NCBI GenBank assembly: GCA_017163975.1
Contig: JAFFSR010000307.1
Location: forward strand, 3,950,001 to 4,014,000
Direction of reading: 5' to 3'
Length of the DNA stretch: 64,000 nt
Source of the DNA: Anastatus disparis
Lineage: Eukaryota > Arthropoda > Insecta > Hymenoptera > Eupelmidae
Part shown: one piece after another, positions 47,974 through 59,497 of the stretch
How positions within the stretch are numbered: the stretch's first letter is position 1
Layout: every line of letters starts with the position of its first letter
Translations under genes and position numbers: made by a program
Notes under the pieces: model-generated
What the model saw: the letters and a program-made list of their open reading frames with translations, nothing else
The model's database searches: none
What the model was told of the DNA's origin: nothing

Positions 47974-50587
47974 TACATTCCTTTTATGGGAATTCAGCTA
48001 TAGAATGGAAAGACAGTTTACTTTGTATCTTCTTATAGTAAAATATAATCAAACTTTGACAACGAATTTAACATAATGAAATAATTGTACTTTCGATGAT
48101 TTATATCATATTGCAAACAAATTTCAGAGTGATAAAATTATTTTTTTCCGTATTTTCAATAAGTGTTTCGCAAATAATAAGTAAATTTTCTTTTGAAATT
48201 TTTACTTTTTTAGGGGAAATTTTACTTCTACCTAGACGGTTTATAAATATAAATTCATAATTATAGACATAATCAGAAAAATTTATTCATATTTCATATA
48301 TTTTCCTATCTTTATAATTGACTATTAAAAAAATTCAACATCTAATAAATAATTTTTTAAAATTGTAATTCATAAAATTTATGTTCAAACGATATTAAAA
48401 AAAATATTTTATATCATGTAATGATAATTTTTCAAATGAGGTAATTTGATGTATTTTAAAAATTAATGTTTCTCTTATTAAAAATATTATTGCTTTAATG
48501 AAATGAATTTTAATATATTCAATTGCCAATAATTTTTATATAAATGACAATTCATTTAAATACAAACACGTGTACAAATAAAAATGATGTTATTTATAAA
48601 TAATTGTTAATAAGTAACTTTTTAAATAATATATTTTCATTAAAACTTATTTAAATACTTTATTCCGAGCTTTATTCTCTGAATGATAACTGAATAAAAT
48701 TTTAATTTAATAAATTTAGTTATACAATTATGAATATATAATATTTATATAACTATTCATCAAATGAAATTATTATTTTTTTAATATATATATTGGAAAA
48801 ATAATTATTACAATAGATTGCAGTTAAATAAAAATGTTTATTTTAATGATTATAGCGTTGAAATTTATTTTGATGAAAATGTTATTTGATTGACATTTAC
48901 AGTATTATTTTAACTATATTTGAAAAGTTCTTTGTCATCAATAAAAAAATATTTATTTTTTAAATTAATAATCTATTAATATCAAGAATTTTCTAAAAAT
49001 TACAATATTTATAAAACGCAAACCTTACTTGTGATACATACACTTTGTAATATTTGTATTTTATTAAAATTTTATATTAGATGCAAAAAGGATTGTGAAG
49101 TAATTGCAAATAGTTATTTTATTTTCCTGAAATATTCAAATTTAAAATCAACCAAAAATGTGTATTTTAATCTTATGGTTTTTTTATTTAAATTTCGCAT
49201 TTCATATATATAAAATACATTTGTGAAGATATTTTTATTAGAAATAAAGACAAAATTTTTTTTAAGCATGTTCCACGTAAAAATTAAATTTATAATTCAA
49301 ATTCAGGGTCATATATTAAGGTCTGGAAATTATAATTGTTACTCAATTCCCAGTTCTCAGTTTATTTAGATCAAATATCGTACTATCTTTGCTTTTCTTA
49401 TGGAAGTAGAGTGAGAAATAGTCACTTGATGGAATAAATTATACGCTTTTCTACTTTAAGCACATGTGTACATATATTTTTATATTATGTTTTATCAAAT
49501 TATTTTCAAATTTATTCAGTACTCAAAATTAACTTAAATTAATTAATTCTTATTTACTTAAAATTAGTCATTTATACATAATAATATAATAAAAAAAAAT
49601 TCAACCGAGCGACGTTAGGAGCGAAAAACTTTAATATTATTAATACTTATTAACGTAAAATCCATTAAACTGTGTAATAATTTTCAACAGTTGATATATA
49701 TAATGTAAATCATATAATATATATATCAATTTGAAATTACTAATAATTAATTTAAAACTCAAAAGAAACTATTTTAAAACGGAATATGGAAGATAAACAT
49801 GTATCGTTTTATTCCTTAAATATCACGCATTTAAATATTAATTATTAGTAATTTCAAAGTGTTATATATTATGTAAATAATTCTATATTTAATAATTTTC
49901 AATTTTAGTAACAGGAAATGCCGCACGAAAAGAGATTAATAATTACATTTTCTGCGAAATATTGCTCTTGAATCGAGTAGATGAAATATCAGTCTTAGTA
50001 CCAAAAACTTACTTCATAATATAATAGTACCAACATTGGTCCCTAAAATTTAAGCTATAGTACTTATTGAAATTATATTGTCACTCTTTTTTCAAGTATC
50101 TTAGTGCATAAATTAGATATACTTGATTTAGAACCTATTTTAACAATACTTGCCTTTCTCCGTGCAGTTGTTAGTTCCAGTAAACGTCAAATACTGTTTT
50201 CGATTATTTTATGGTTCGTGATTGAACACGTAATTAAAAAGAAAAAATTCCTATTATATTTTTTCATTGATTTAAATGCAATTTAGTAGAACAAATTCTT
50301 AATTCATCATGATATAATTTGTATTTAAACAATTTTTATGCACATTGTAACTTTAATTAATGTTTTTTATAAAAATATAAAAATTTAATTTAGTACAAAA
50401 CTACAACATTAAAATTTATAAGTTGCGGCAATTTTTTTTTATTTTAAAATTGGCTAATTCATACATAATAATATAATATATGAAAATTTAACCGAGCGAC
50501 GTTAGGAGCGAGGTACTTTTTGGTAGTATAATAAATTAAAGTAAAGATAATAAAAAAATAACAATTTTTGAATATATAAATAAAATA
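47974..50587. other. AT-rich spacer, one duplicated 60-bp motif
   Basis: No gene. A piece with CATACATAATAATATAATA and CCGAGCGACGTTAGGAGCGA occurs at 49570-49625 and again at 50455-50512. Confidence 0.5.
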
Positions 50588-50728
50588 TATGGTCAATGTC
50601 CCAATTGCTACTCACGAACCTATTACTAGCCGTTCATTGTTAAAAATTTTTTTTGTATCTAAATAACATTGAGCGGTTAGTAATAGGTTCATTTCTAACA
50701 GCGAGTAGCAATTGGGACATTGACCATA
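50588..50728. mobile_element. 140-bp foldback
   Basis: TATGGTCAATGTCCCAATTG at the left is repeated in inverse at the right end (CAATTGGGACATTGACCATA), with a second matching block inside (ACCTATTACTA). Confidence 0.85.
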
Positions 50729-51149
50729 CTAAATGAATAATTAAACATTTTTGAAATATTGATTGCAATAATTTGTATCATTATTATCATAAAAACAAAT
50801 TAAACAAAATTCATTTTGACACCAAGAACATCTAATAAAGCTAATCAAATTACAAGTATATTTTTCCCTCGGTTTTTAAGAAAAATTAACTTTTTTTACA
50901 TTTAGAAATACATAGTCCCTGTCTTTAACTATAATGGAACAATATTAAGAGTATGGGATCATGTTTTTGAAGATTGGAGCTGATAATCGTCGGTGTATTA
51001 TAGAGTGAATTTTGATGGCATCATCACGTACATTAACTTGCCTTTTGCATCGAATCAAATCAGTGACATTCTGGATTCTAGATTTGAATAATTTTATTTG
51101 ACAGTGTTAATACGTGTCCAGAGGCTGGCAAAATGGCGTGCAACCTCTA

Positions 51150-51960
51150 CGAACTACTATTCAAGTACTCATGAAAATTCACTATCTGGAATCAGAAATT
51201 TTTCAAATATTCTTGGCTGTCTTTGGCCACTCCATGTATCCAAGAGTAATACAAATTTATTATCTTGAACATACTCTTGTAAAGCATTACTCGTGTAAGT
51301 GTCTAATAAAGCTGTGAACAGTTTCCCTGATTTGGAGCAGGTAATATATATATATTTCTGTAATTCTATTCTAAACCTTTCATTTGTTGTTGTATTTTGG
51401 GTCCAAATGAACCTGATGCTTCTCGCAAACATAGAAATACTTTGGGGAGTAATTTTCCTGACGCTGTTATCAAATATTGTACTGAATAAGTATGTGTCAC
51501 CCTGTTGGTGTCTTTATTATGAACTTCAATTGTCTTCTATCCAACATGTTCTAAAATACGTTAAATATTTGCCCTATGTTTACATCCCATCTGATCTGTA
51601 TTAATGATCATATCACTATTGAATGATGATTTGACTAAGCAAATTTCCTGTTAAAAGTTTTGGCCTAATTTTTTAATTCCTTCCAAGAATTTGTGCTCTG
51701 CAGTTTTCACATATCTGGTCATCTTTCTTTGTTTAATTCTATGCTCTTTTTTAAACTTGTTAACCTAAGATAGTGAAGCGTTGAAAGTGGAATTCTCTGG
51801 CGTATATTAGCTAGTACCTTGTAAAGCCCATTGTTGTAAATCTCTAGTGGTAATGGGAACTTTGTTGAGACGAGGCTCTGAAAACCTGTCGTAAGTCTAT
51901 TTTTTGATATCGTTCAGTTTATCAAAGCACGTGCCTCTATTAATAATGTCTTTCTTCCTG
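51150..51960 (-). pseudogene. Decayed DDE transposase
   Basis: Recognisable only by stitching frames on the minus strand. In order: KYVKTAEHKFLEGIKKLGQ near 51700, INTDQMGCKHR near 51600 (first Asp), THTYSVQYLITASGKLLPKV near 51490, SGSFGPK, CSKSGKLFTALL, and LLLDTWSGQ near 51235 (second Asp). Several frameshifts and stops lie between. The pattern fits the insect DDE transposases with CSKSGK and LLLDSWSGQ motifs. Family not assigned. Confidence 0.65.
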
Positions 51961-53571
51961 CGATTGATTTCATCTTTTCGTTTTATAAATCTGCCTTCAT
52001 GAACTCTCAATGTTGCCTCACTTCATTCAGGATGCATTCTTTTAAAGTTTACAGCTTTAATTTTTTTCCAGAGATATTGATTCAAACTTCGATTCCTTTA
52101 CATCAGGCTCATAGTTACTAGATACTGGTTGATTAGATGGCTGAGATGATTTTATCAAAAATGATCAAATTGAATTTTTTACTATTGATGAAAAGTATCA
52201 TAACAAGAAACAGTTATTCTGATCAACCTCACTGGATTTTAGAATCGAAATCACTTTTATTTAAATCACTATCTACTTCTTCAATAGTTTCATCAGCGCA
52301 CAGATACCCATTCACTTATATTATTACACATATACACACCATTATTTTTATTGAATCATTGTAATCAATTATTACACTTGCTATTTTCTGGCTCAATGTT
52401 AAAATATTTTCATCAGAAAATTCTATCGGCTCACTACTGATAATGTTTTTCTCTTTAAAATATGGAAGCAAACATTCATGCCAGCAGTAATTAATTCGAC
52501 TGATATGAATTTTTTTTTTATTTCAATATCACGCGCTATAACTTAAATTTATTTGTTTTATATTGTTGGATCTAAGAGCCAAAACTCAAACAAATCCCTT
52601 ATATATTTATAAAATAATGGATCATTTTATTAATATACAAATAAGTTTAAACAGAAAAAAACTATTGACGATCTAATAATGAACAGAACTCGAAACAATC
52701 TAAATCGCATGTAATAAGGCAGCTCCATCGGGCACAGCAGGCGACGTCAGAATTAATGATGGCAGGCAGTATATGTAGCGAGGAGCTCGATTATACTACG
52801 AGTGTCAACAATCATTAGGTAGCGCTGGGGAAGTTTGGTTTGTTGGAGCTCTTGTTCTTAACACTCCTTCCTACAACAGACCTCTGTCCTTTCATTCTTC
52901 CCTTATGTTGAACGTCTTCATAATCAACAGTATTACCTGAAAAAAAAGACACCGTACAATACGGCTCATAACATCTGAATGTTTGCATCTATTTGTACGT
53001 CTATATACGTAATCATGTGCATATAAATTGCAATACATCATGCTACGTCTTAATTTACATTTCAACTTCTTAATTTTTAATACGATCTATTGTCTAAAAC
53101 AATAAAATATTTTAGTCTGAGTATTCTACTTCGAAAATAATAAAAAATTTTCAGTTGATAATGGTTTTGATATCATGTTTGCATCATTTCCAATGGTCGG
53201 CACCCATTCGTTAATAATTTTTCCTTCTATTAGACAAGACTTTATGTAATTACCATGTAACTTCTACTTTCTGCTAGTTCTCTGACTTCTAAATTTTGTT
53301 TGATGATTTTAACATCATCATAGATTTTAATTACGTGACTGTCGTCTATCTGGATGCAGTCATTTGCTGGACTGTCATCACTATACAGTCATTGGAGTTC
53401 AAAGTCTTTCCAATTATATCTTGCATAACTTTGTTGATAGATACCAGTTTCTGGCATGCATTACAAATGACGAACTCAGTTTGACAGACGGAGAGAGTGA
53501 AGTATTTTTTTTTTTGGCTTCTCCTCGAAATTGTATGTCCAAACAATCTAATAATATATTTTTCCCAACGC
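51961..53571. other. No feature seen
   Basis: No gene supported. An N-terminal part of the decayed transposase may extend here unrecognised. Confidence 0.35.
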
Positions 53572-53695
53572 GGTGAGCAAAAACCGATTTCCGGTGCCTG
53601 TTTTGAGGGAGAAAAATACCACATTCCCCCACTTGGTGAGGGAATGTGGTATTTCGCTCTCTCAAAACAGACACCAAAATCGGATTCCGCTCACC
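53572..53695. mobile_element. 124-bp foldback
   Basis: GGTGAGCAAAAACCGATTTC at the left and GATTCCGCTCACC at the right. Near-perfect inner hairpin around ATACCACATTCCC. Confidence 0.8.
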
Positions 53696-53875
53696 TTATT
53701 GAGAAAAATTCTATACTCCACTCGACTTTTTTTTCACTCTCGCTACGCTCGAGTAACAAAACGACTCGTGAGGGAATGACCTATTTTGCTCACTAGTAGA
53801 GTAATCTACTATTCCTGTGGATGAGAAGTCGTAGAGCTAGCATTTCCCGTGGGTTCCAACATCTCTCCTTGGCTA

Positions 53876-54270
53876 TTAAGAGGAAACTGGATCCCTCTAT
53901 CCTTTTTTACTTAAAAAATATAGGTTTTTAGAAAAACTAGTGTTTATTAATAGAAATTAAGAATTGTCCGCAACTTATACAGTAAAAAACAATATTTTTT
54001 CTGATGAAGACAAATTAATTTTGATGCCTTGTTTTCAAGAAAAGTTTGACATGCTAAAAAAATCATAAGTTAGGTTAGAGAATATGATGTTTAAGTATGT
54101 CAAACTTTTCTTGAAAACAGAGCATCAAAATTAATTTGTCCTCATCAGAAAAAATATTATTTTTTACTGTCCAAATAGCGGACAACTCTTAATTTTTATC
54201 AATGAACACTAGTTTTTCCAAAAGTCTACATTTTTTTATTAAAAAAGGATGGAGAAAAGTGATTTTCTTC
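53876..54270 (+). mobile_element. TTAA-type foldback, family B-like with inner TTAA pair
   Basis: Starts TTAAGAGGA at 53876; the right end is diverged. The palindrome also contains an inner pair TTAAGAATTGTCCGC (53957) and GCGGACAACTCTTAA (54192). Either one long hairpin or one MITE within another. Confidence 0.65.
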
Positions 54271-54529
54271 GACATCTTTTTCTTTGTAGGACTTCTGAAA
54301 CTTTTTCCCTCCTAATCTCTGACGACTCTTCTGTAGAACGTCCTGATGGTAGACAGTCTGGAAGTCCTTACTCAGGTATATGATTTAAGCCTTAAAGAGA
54401 TATTTCTCCCAGCTGTTCCTCATGCGTCATATTGGATTCTTGTGACCCATAACAGATAGTACTAACTTGGCTTTTCTTCATACCTTTCTGTTTATTTGTT
54501 AAAAAAACTTCTAAAATCTTATCAACTAA

Positions 54530-55205
54530 CAAGGAGAGGTCCCCACCTCCAGGAAACGGATTCGGCTGAAACTGCAGGATATTATTTTTTTTTGGAAAGA
54601 AATGAACCAGTGTTTTTTCTTTATGTCGAATAAGCCTCGTAAACAAAAATATAGACATGTTTTCGAAAATATATTAAAAAGGAGTCTTTATAAGAACTTG
54701 AATATATAAACAACTAAGACTCTTACAAAAAAATACATGAAAGATAAAATAAATTGCAAATCAAATGCTTTGATTTAAACTTTGTTGCATTAAGAAAGCT
54801 TCAGTGGTTCGAAAGTTACAGGTAATTAAAATATGCTAATGAAATAGCGTAAAAAATTCATGATTTCTTATATGCTCAATAAAATTAATAAATATGTAGT
54901 AATTTTCAATAAAGCATAACTTTTGAACCACTAAAGCTTTTTTAATGCAACGGAGCTTAAATTGGAGCATTTTATTTCCATTTTATTTCATTTCTTATGT
55001 ATTTTTTCGTAAGAGTCTTACTTGTTTGAATATTCAAGTTCTTATAAAGGTTCCTTTTTACTATATTTTCAAAAAAATGTCTATATCCTTGTCTCGGGGG
55101 CCTATTCGACGAAAAGAGAAAATACGGGTTCATTTATTTTCATTGAAAAATCATGTCCTGCAGTTTCAGCCGAATCCGTTCCCCAGAGGTGGGGACCTCT
55201 CCTTG
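54530..55205. mobile_element. 676-bp foldback with TAA duplication
   Basis: Ends CAAGGAGAGGTCCCCACCTC and its complement. Flanked by TAA at 54527-54529 and 55206-55208. Arms about 280 bp with several indels. Confidence 0.8.
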
Positions 55206-55789
55206 TAAGTAAATTCTCAACTTGACATCTCCGAATTTCCTTAGAGATATTAGGTTATGTGAGAACCAGGCAGCTAAGATGCTAGTTAATTTTATTATTG
55301 TTTTACCAATATTTGAAATAAACATTAGATTGCCTTTCTCATTTTTATTAATATCAGCTGATTTATTTTAGCACTTCCAATCATTTTTATTTGCTTTTTT
55401 ACATTTGTATCAATATCAGCTGATTTATTTTAGCACTTCTAATTATTTTTATTTGTTAATTTATTAGTACTGCTATAAATTTTTGTTAATATAATCTGTT
55501 AGTACTTCTTATTTTTACTTATTATTTTATTTTATTAGATAAAATTAAACCTTTCTAAACTCTGTGTTCAGCTGCTTTTAAATCAGTAAAAACATTTTTG
55601 ATTCAAATATATTATTGTTATTACTTCTAATGATTTACTGATGTATTTAAAATTTTCGCAAATATTGATTATTACTTCTGATTGTGAATTATTTTTTGTA
55701 TTATTGTTACTTCTACTGAGAGTGGACGTATTCTCATGACCACAACCCACATTGTTATGTGTATGAGGTCACGAGTTTCGAAACGTCAC
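55206..55789. other. No gene; one tandem pair
   Basis: CAGCTGATTTATTTTAGCAC occurs twice, 66 bp apart (55356, 55422). Confidence 0.5.
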
Positions 55790-56175
55790 TTCTGTATATC
55801 TCTGGGCTTGAGTTCGGGACAACTCTTTCAATCGAAAGTCGTGAGTGGTTAGCCACTATTCCTATGGAAATTGATCAACTTGAGTGCTCTCAGCTTAATA
55901 ATTTCCGTGCATTTGTTGGAAGGTTCTAGTCTGATGGAATTCATGATAGTGTAGTGGAAGCGTTGCCCAAGTTACGTAACTTTTCTGCTCTAAAACTTTT
56001 TGGTATGGGCGGTAACAGTAAAATTTTTGCTCGGATAATTTGGCCTAAACTAATCTGTATCCTACTTCAGAAGGCAATTGTAGTCCACAAAGATTTAAAT
56101 TATCTTCGGACAATTGTACGTAACCTAACAGTTTGTATGCGTCCCTCAAAAAACGCCAAATTGATTCCTCCCTAA
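55790..56175 (+). pseudogene. Probable LINE ORF1 fragment
   Basis: Open frame with one stop (TAG near 55929): REWLATIPMEIDQLE..., then KLFGMGGNSKIFARIIWPKL and LNYLRTIVRNLTVCMRPSK. The order (aromatic-Pro patch, then a long helix) is like LINE ORF1 proteins, and LINE ORF2 follows 600 bp downstream. Family placement is inference. Confidence 0.4.
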
Positions 56176-56184
56176 CTAAAATAA

Positions 56185-56735
56185 TCAGGTCATTATCACG
56201 TAATTTTTATATGACTATTACGTGATCACTACATGATTATTACGTAATTATCACACGGTAATCACGTAATTGAGAAAAAAAAATATCCTACTAAAAATAA
56301 TTACGAGATTATCATATGATAATTACATGATAATCACGTGATTTAAAAAAGAAATATCTTACTGAAAAAATTACGTAATTATCATATGATTTAAAAAAAA
56401 AAATATGATTATAGGGTAATAATTTATGTGATTATCACGTGATTATTAAATAATATTGCAATAATTTAAATTTTAAAATATTTTTTTTCTTAATCGCGTG
56501 ATTATTTTGAGTAGGGGTATTTTTTTATTAAATCACGTGATTATCACGTAATTATCACATAAAAATTAGATTATCATGTCATTATTACATGATAATCAAG
56601 TGCTTATTTTCAGTAAGGTTTTTTTTCTTTATTTTTTCAAATCACGTGATTATCACGTATGTATCACGTGACATTTTACTCGTCAACGTCATGTGATAAT
56701 CAAGTGATAATCATGTGATTATTTTCGGTAAGGCT
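56185..56735. repeat. Palindromic CACGTG-rich tandem array
   Basis: About 550 bp built from ATTATCACGTGAT-type units, roughly 9-11 bp each. It is interrupted about every 80 bp by an A-rich AAATATCYTACTRAAAA spacer. Dozens of ATCACGTGAT words make it strongly self-complementary. Confidence 0.85.
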
Positions 56736-56796
56736 ATTACCAATGAAACACAGCTTTCCACACTTAAGCCTGTCAAAGATAAGAAATGAGGACTTC

Positions 56797-57785
56797 ATGG
56801 CTCCCTTGCAATAAGCACTCGCTCTTCTTCAAGTATTCCTTTTGATTATAATCAAAGTAGCGCATGTGCCAATTTAAATTTAAATTTAAATAGTAATTCT
56901 TCTTCAAATTCTTCACGTATTCGATATTCTTCTATTAAATATGATTCCGAGTTTTTTCAAAATTTTATTATTTCTCATGCAAATGTTAATCGTATTATGA
57001 CGCATTTTTCAATCATTGAAAGCTGTGTAACTACCAACAAGACAGATATTTTTGCAGTTACGGAAACGTTCTTGACTGAGCATGATGATAGCTCAGTTTT
57101 CTCCTTGGATCATTATAACTTCTTTAGGTTGGACAGAATGGGCAAAGGTGGTTGTGGAGTCGGCTTCTATGCTCGTGACTTTCTTAAGGTCAAGATTTTG
57201 TCCGAATCTGATCTTGTTTTCGATAATACTGTGGAGTATATCATGGCTGAGATCTCGCTTGATACTGAAAAATTGATTTTTGCATTTGTTTATTTACGTC
57301 CAAAGGCTCTTTTTCCGGATGAATTTTTCAATATATTCTCTACATTTTCACCTTCATATAAAAACGTTGTTAGTAAAGGCGATTTTAATATAAACTTATT
57401 ATTTAACAACTATTCTGCTGAAACTTTTTGCTCAGTTATTGACTCGTATGATCTTTATGTGGTTTCATCTGGTCCTATACACCACACTCTTACTTCGGAT
57501 TATTCTTCACATGCTTAGATTGATTTCATCAGTAATGATGAGAGCTTCTTGATATCTTATAACAAGTCATCGGCACCTTTTATTGTAGGCCATGATCTTA
57601 TCTCAATCACCTTTAGAGCATATAAACCACCAAACTCAACTAGGAAACTCTTTTATAGAAATTTTTCTAATATTAAGCGTGTTAGCTTAAATGAGCCAAT
57701 CTCTAGAAATCTTCTTCTTAAGGTGACTTCGGATTTTAGGTTAGGTTTTATTTTTGAGTTTACAAATTACTCTTTCAATATGTAA
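56797..57785 (+). pseudogene. LINE ORF2 APE-type endonuclease
   Basis: Frame open from 56797 with TAG at 57516-57518. Endonuclease motifs: ISHANVNRI near 56975, AVTETFL (Glu), GGCGVGFYARD, VYLRPKALFP, KGDFNINLL (Asp/Asn pair), and VGHDLISI (Asp/His pair) after the stop. The enzyme nicks target DNA to prime reverse transcription. The only break is the TAG between the HHTLTSDYSSHA and IDFIS parts. The family is a Jockey/I-like LINE. Confidence 0.85.
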
Positions 57786-57891
57786 AATTTTTCAGATTTT
57801 TTAATTTTCCACCATTCTAGGGATTATAATAGATGGTGGAAAATTAAAAAATTCAAAAAATTTTAGAAACTGAAAGAGTAATTTGTAAACT
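57759..57891. repeat. 133-bp hairpin inserted in the LINE
   Basis: GTTTACAAATTACTCTTTCA is mirrored at the right end. The loop is about 15 bp. It separates the endonuclease from the following linker. Confidence 0.75.
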
Positions 57892-57899
57892 ACAAAATG

Positions 57900-58963
57900 A
57901 AATCGAACCGAACTTCCGTAGTCGCCTTAAATCGCAAGTGAGCCTTGCATTTTCTTGTTCTAATACTGAACTTATTGATAGTTTAGTACATGGTTTGTCT
58001 TCTGTCCTTGTTTTGTCTTTTGATAAATTTTCACTGCTGAAATCGGGCAATTTAACTATTAGGAAAGAACCCTGGGTCACCCGTGATAACCCTACATAAA
58101 ATCGGGCTCTCTAATAAAATTTTACCTCCACCACTTCAGTACTTCTCATCCAAAGCACTTTTGACACATTATACTTCTATCTCATTATCATCTGCTGCTT
58201 TGTCTGAAGAGATAAACCATGAAGTTGCTGCCGAAGTTAAGTGGGCAAATGACAACAAGCTCACCTTGAATCCTACTGAGTTGCAGGCTATATTCTTGGG
58301 CAGTGAACAATATGTAGCAAGAATTAATCGGTTGTCATGCCCTCCTATTCTTCTAAATGACGATCATTTCCTTACACAGATGTTATTAAGAACTTGGGAG
58401 TCTGAATTAATAGTACATTAAATTGGAGCAAACAAGTTAACTCAATAGTTGGTCGTATTCTTGGTGCTCTGCAGTCTCTTCGGTTTCATAAGCATGAGTT
58501 GTCCAGAAAGGTTAGAAAGGAGCTAGTCGAGGCCTTGATCTTTCCGATTCTCGACTATTGCTGCGTAGTCTATGATAATCTGCCTCAAACCTTGAATCTC
58601 AAGCTTCATCGTGCTTTTAACGCTTGTGTTAGATTTGTGTTTGGCAATATTGGGAGGCAGGATAAGGTTACTCCTTTTCACCTTGAACTTGGATGGATAT
58701 CGATTGAAAATAGACGACTTTAATTTAAAATGTTACTTACACATTTTATAGTATCTTACCAAAATCCAACATATCCAGCTTCAAAATTCCTCTGGGCAAA
58801 GCTTGATGCAATGGTTAGGTCATCCAGCAGACTACCTGCGAGACTGGTCATATGTCTAGTCGTACGTACTACCGCGATGTCTTACTCTTTTGTCTCTTCA
58901 GCATCCATCTTTATTAATAATAATGTAGACTTATTTCTAGGCTTTGGAGTAGGTTCAATCTAG
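57900..58963 (+). pseudogene. LINE linker and RT C-terminal remnant (copy 1)
   Basis: Linker with RKEPWVTRDN near 58065. Sequence then jumps directly to the RT end: EVAAEVKWANDNKLTLNPT near 58225 and FPILDYCCVVYDNLP near 58545, then ACVRFVFGNIG and the post-RT tail. The RT fingers and palm, including the FADD box, are deleted here. Several frame changes. Confidence 0.8.
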
Positions 58964-59497
58964 GTTGTCAAAAAGCGATTATTGATCAAATTCCTTGATG
59001 ATGAGTGCACTGAGTGGCATGGTTCGTTGAACGTTTGTTAAGCGTATATTATTTAGTCTATTTAAATTACGCTCTACTACAATCGTTAATTGCAGACCTT
59101 GAATGGTTGCTTTCTGCACTGGTGCGAACGATAAAATGTCGAGTAAACGATATATAAATTTAATAGTTGAATGTTTTAGTTTACCTTACATTTAAATAAT
59201 TTTTTATTGTCGTTTACTTAGGAGAGTAATCCCATTTATAATATAATTATAATTACTGCTTTTATATTAGTTACGTTGTTAATGCTGTTTGTATTATTGT
59301 ATAAAATTTTGTAATTTTCTTATAGGTTAAAATGTGTCCTCAATCTTAAACATATTGTAATTTGCATTACTGTTCTTTTAGTAATTACGATATTTTTTAG
59401 TTCATTTTATGTACATAATTTTGTAATTTCTTATGGGCTATACGGAATTAAACCCCACGGCCTTAAGTAATCGTATCAATCAATCAATCAATCAATC
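58964..59497 (+). mobile_element. LINE 3' UTR and ATCA-repeat tail
   Basis: AT-rich, ending with CTTAAGTAATCGTATCAATC and five or six CAAT units at 59475-59497. A short tandem tail is usual for Jockey/I-type LINEs. Confidence 0.7.

Noticed and set aside
53346..53796. Overlapping ORFs on both strands
   Set aside because: Produced by the hairpin at 53572-53695; no coding motif.
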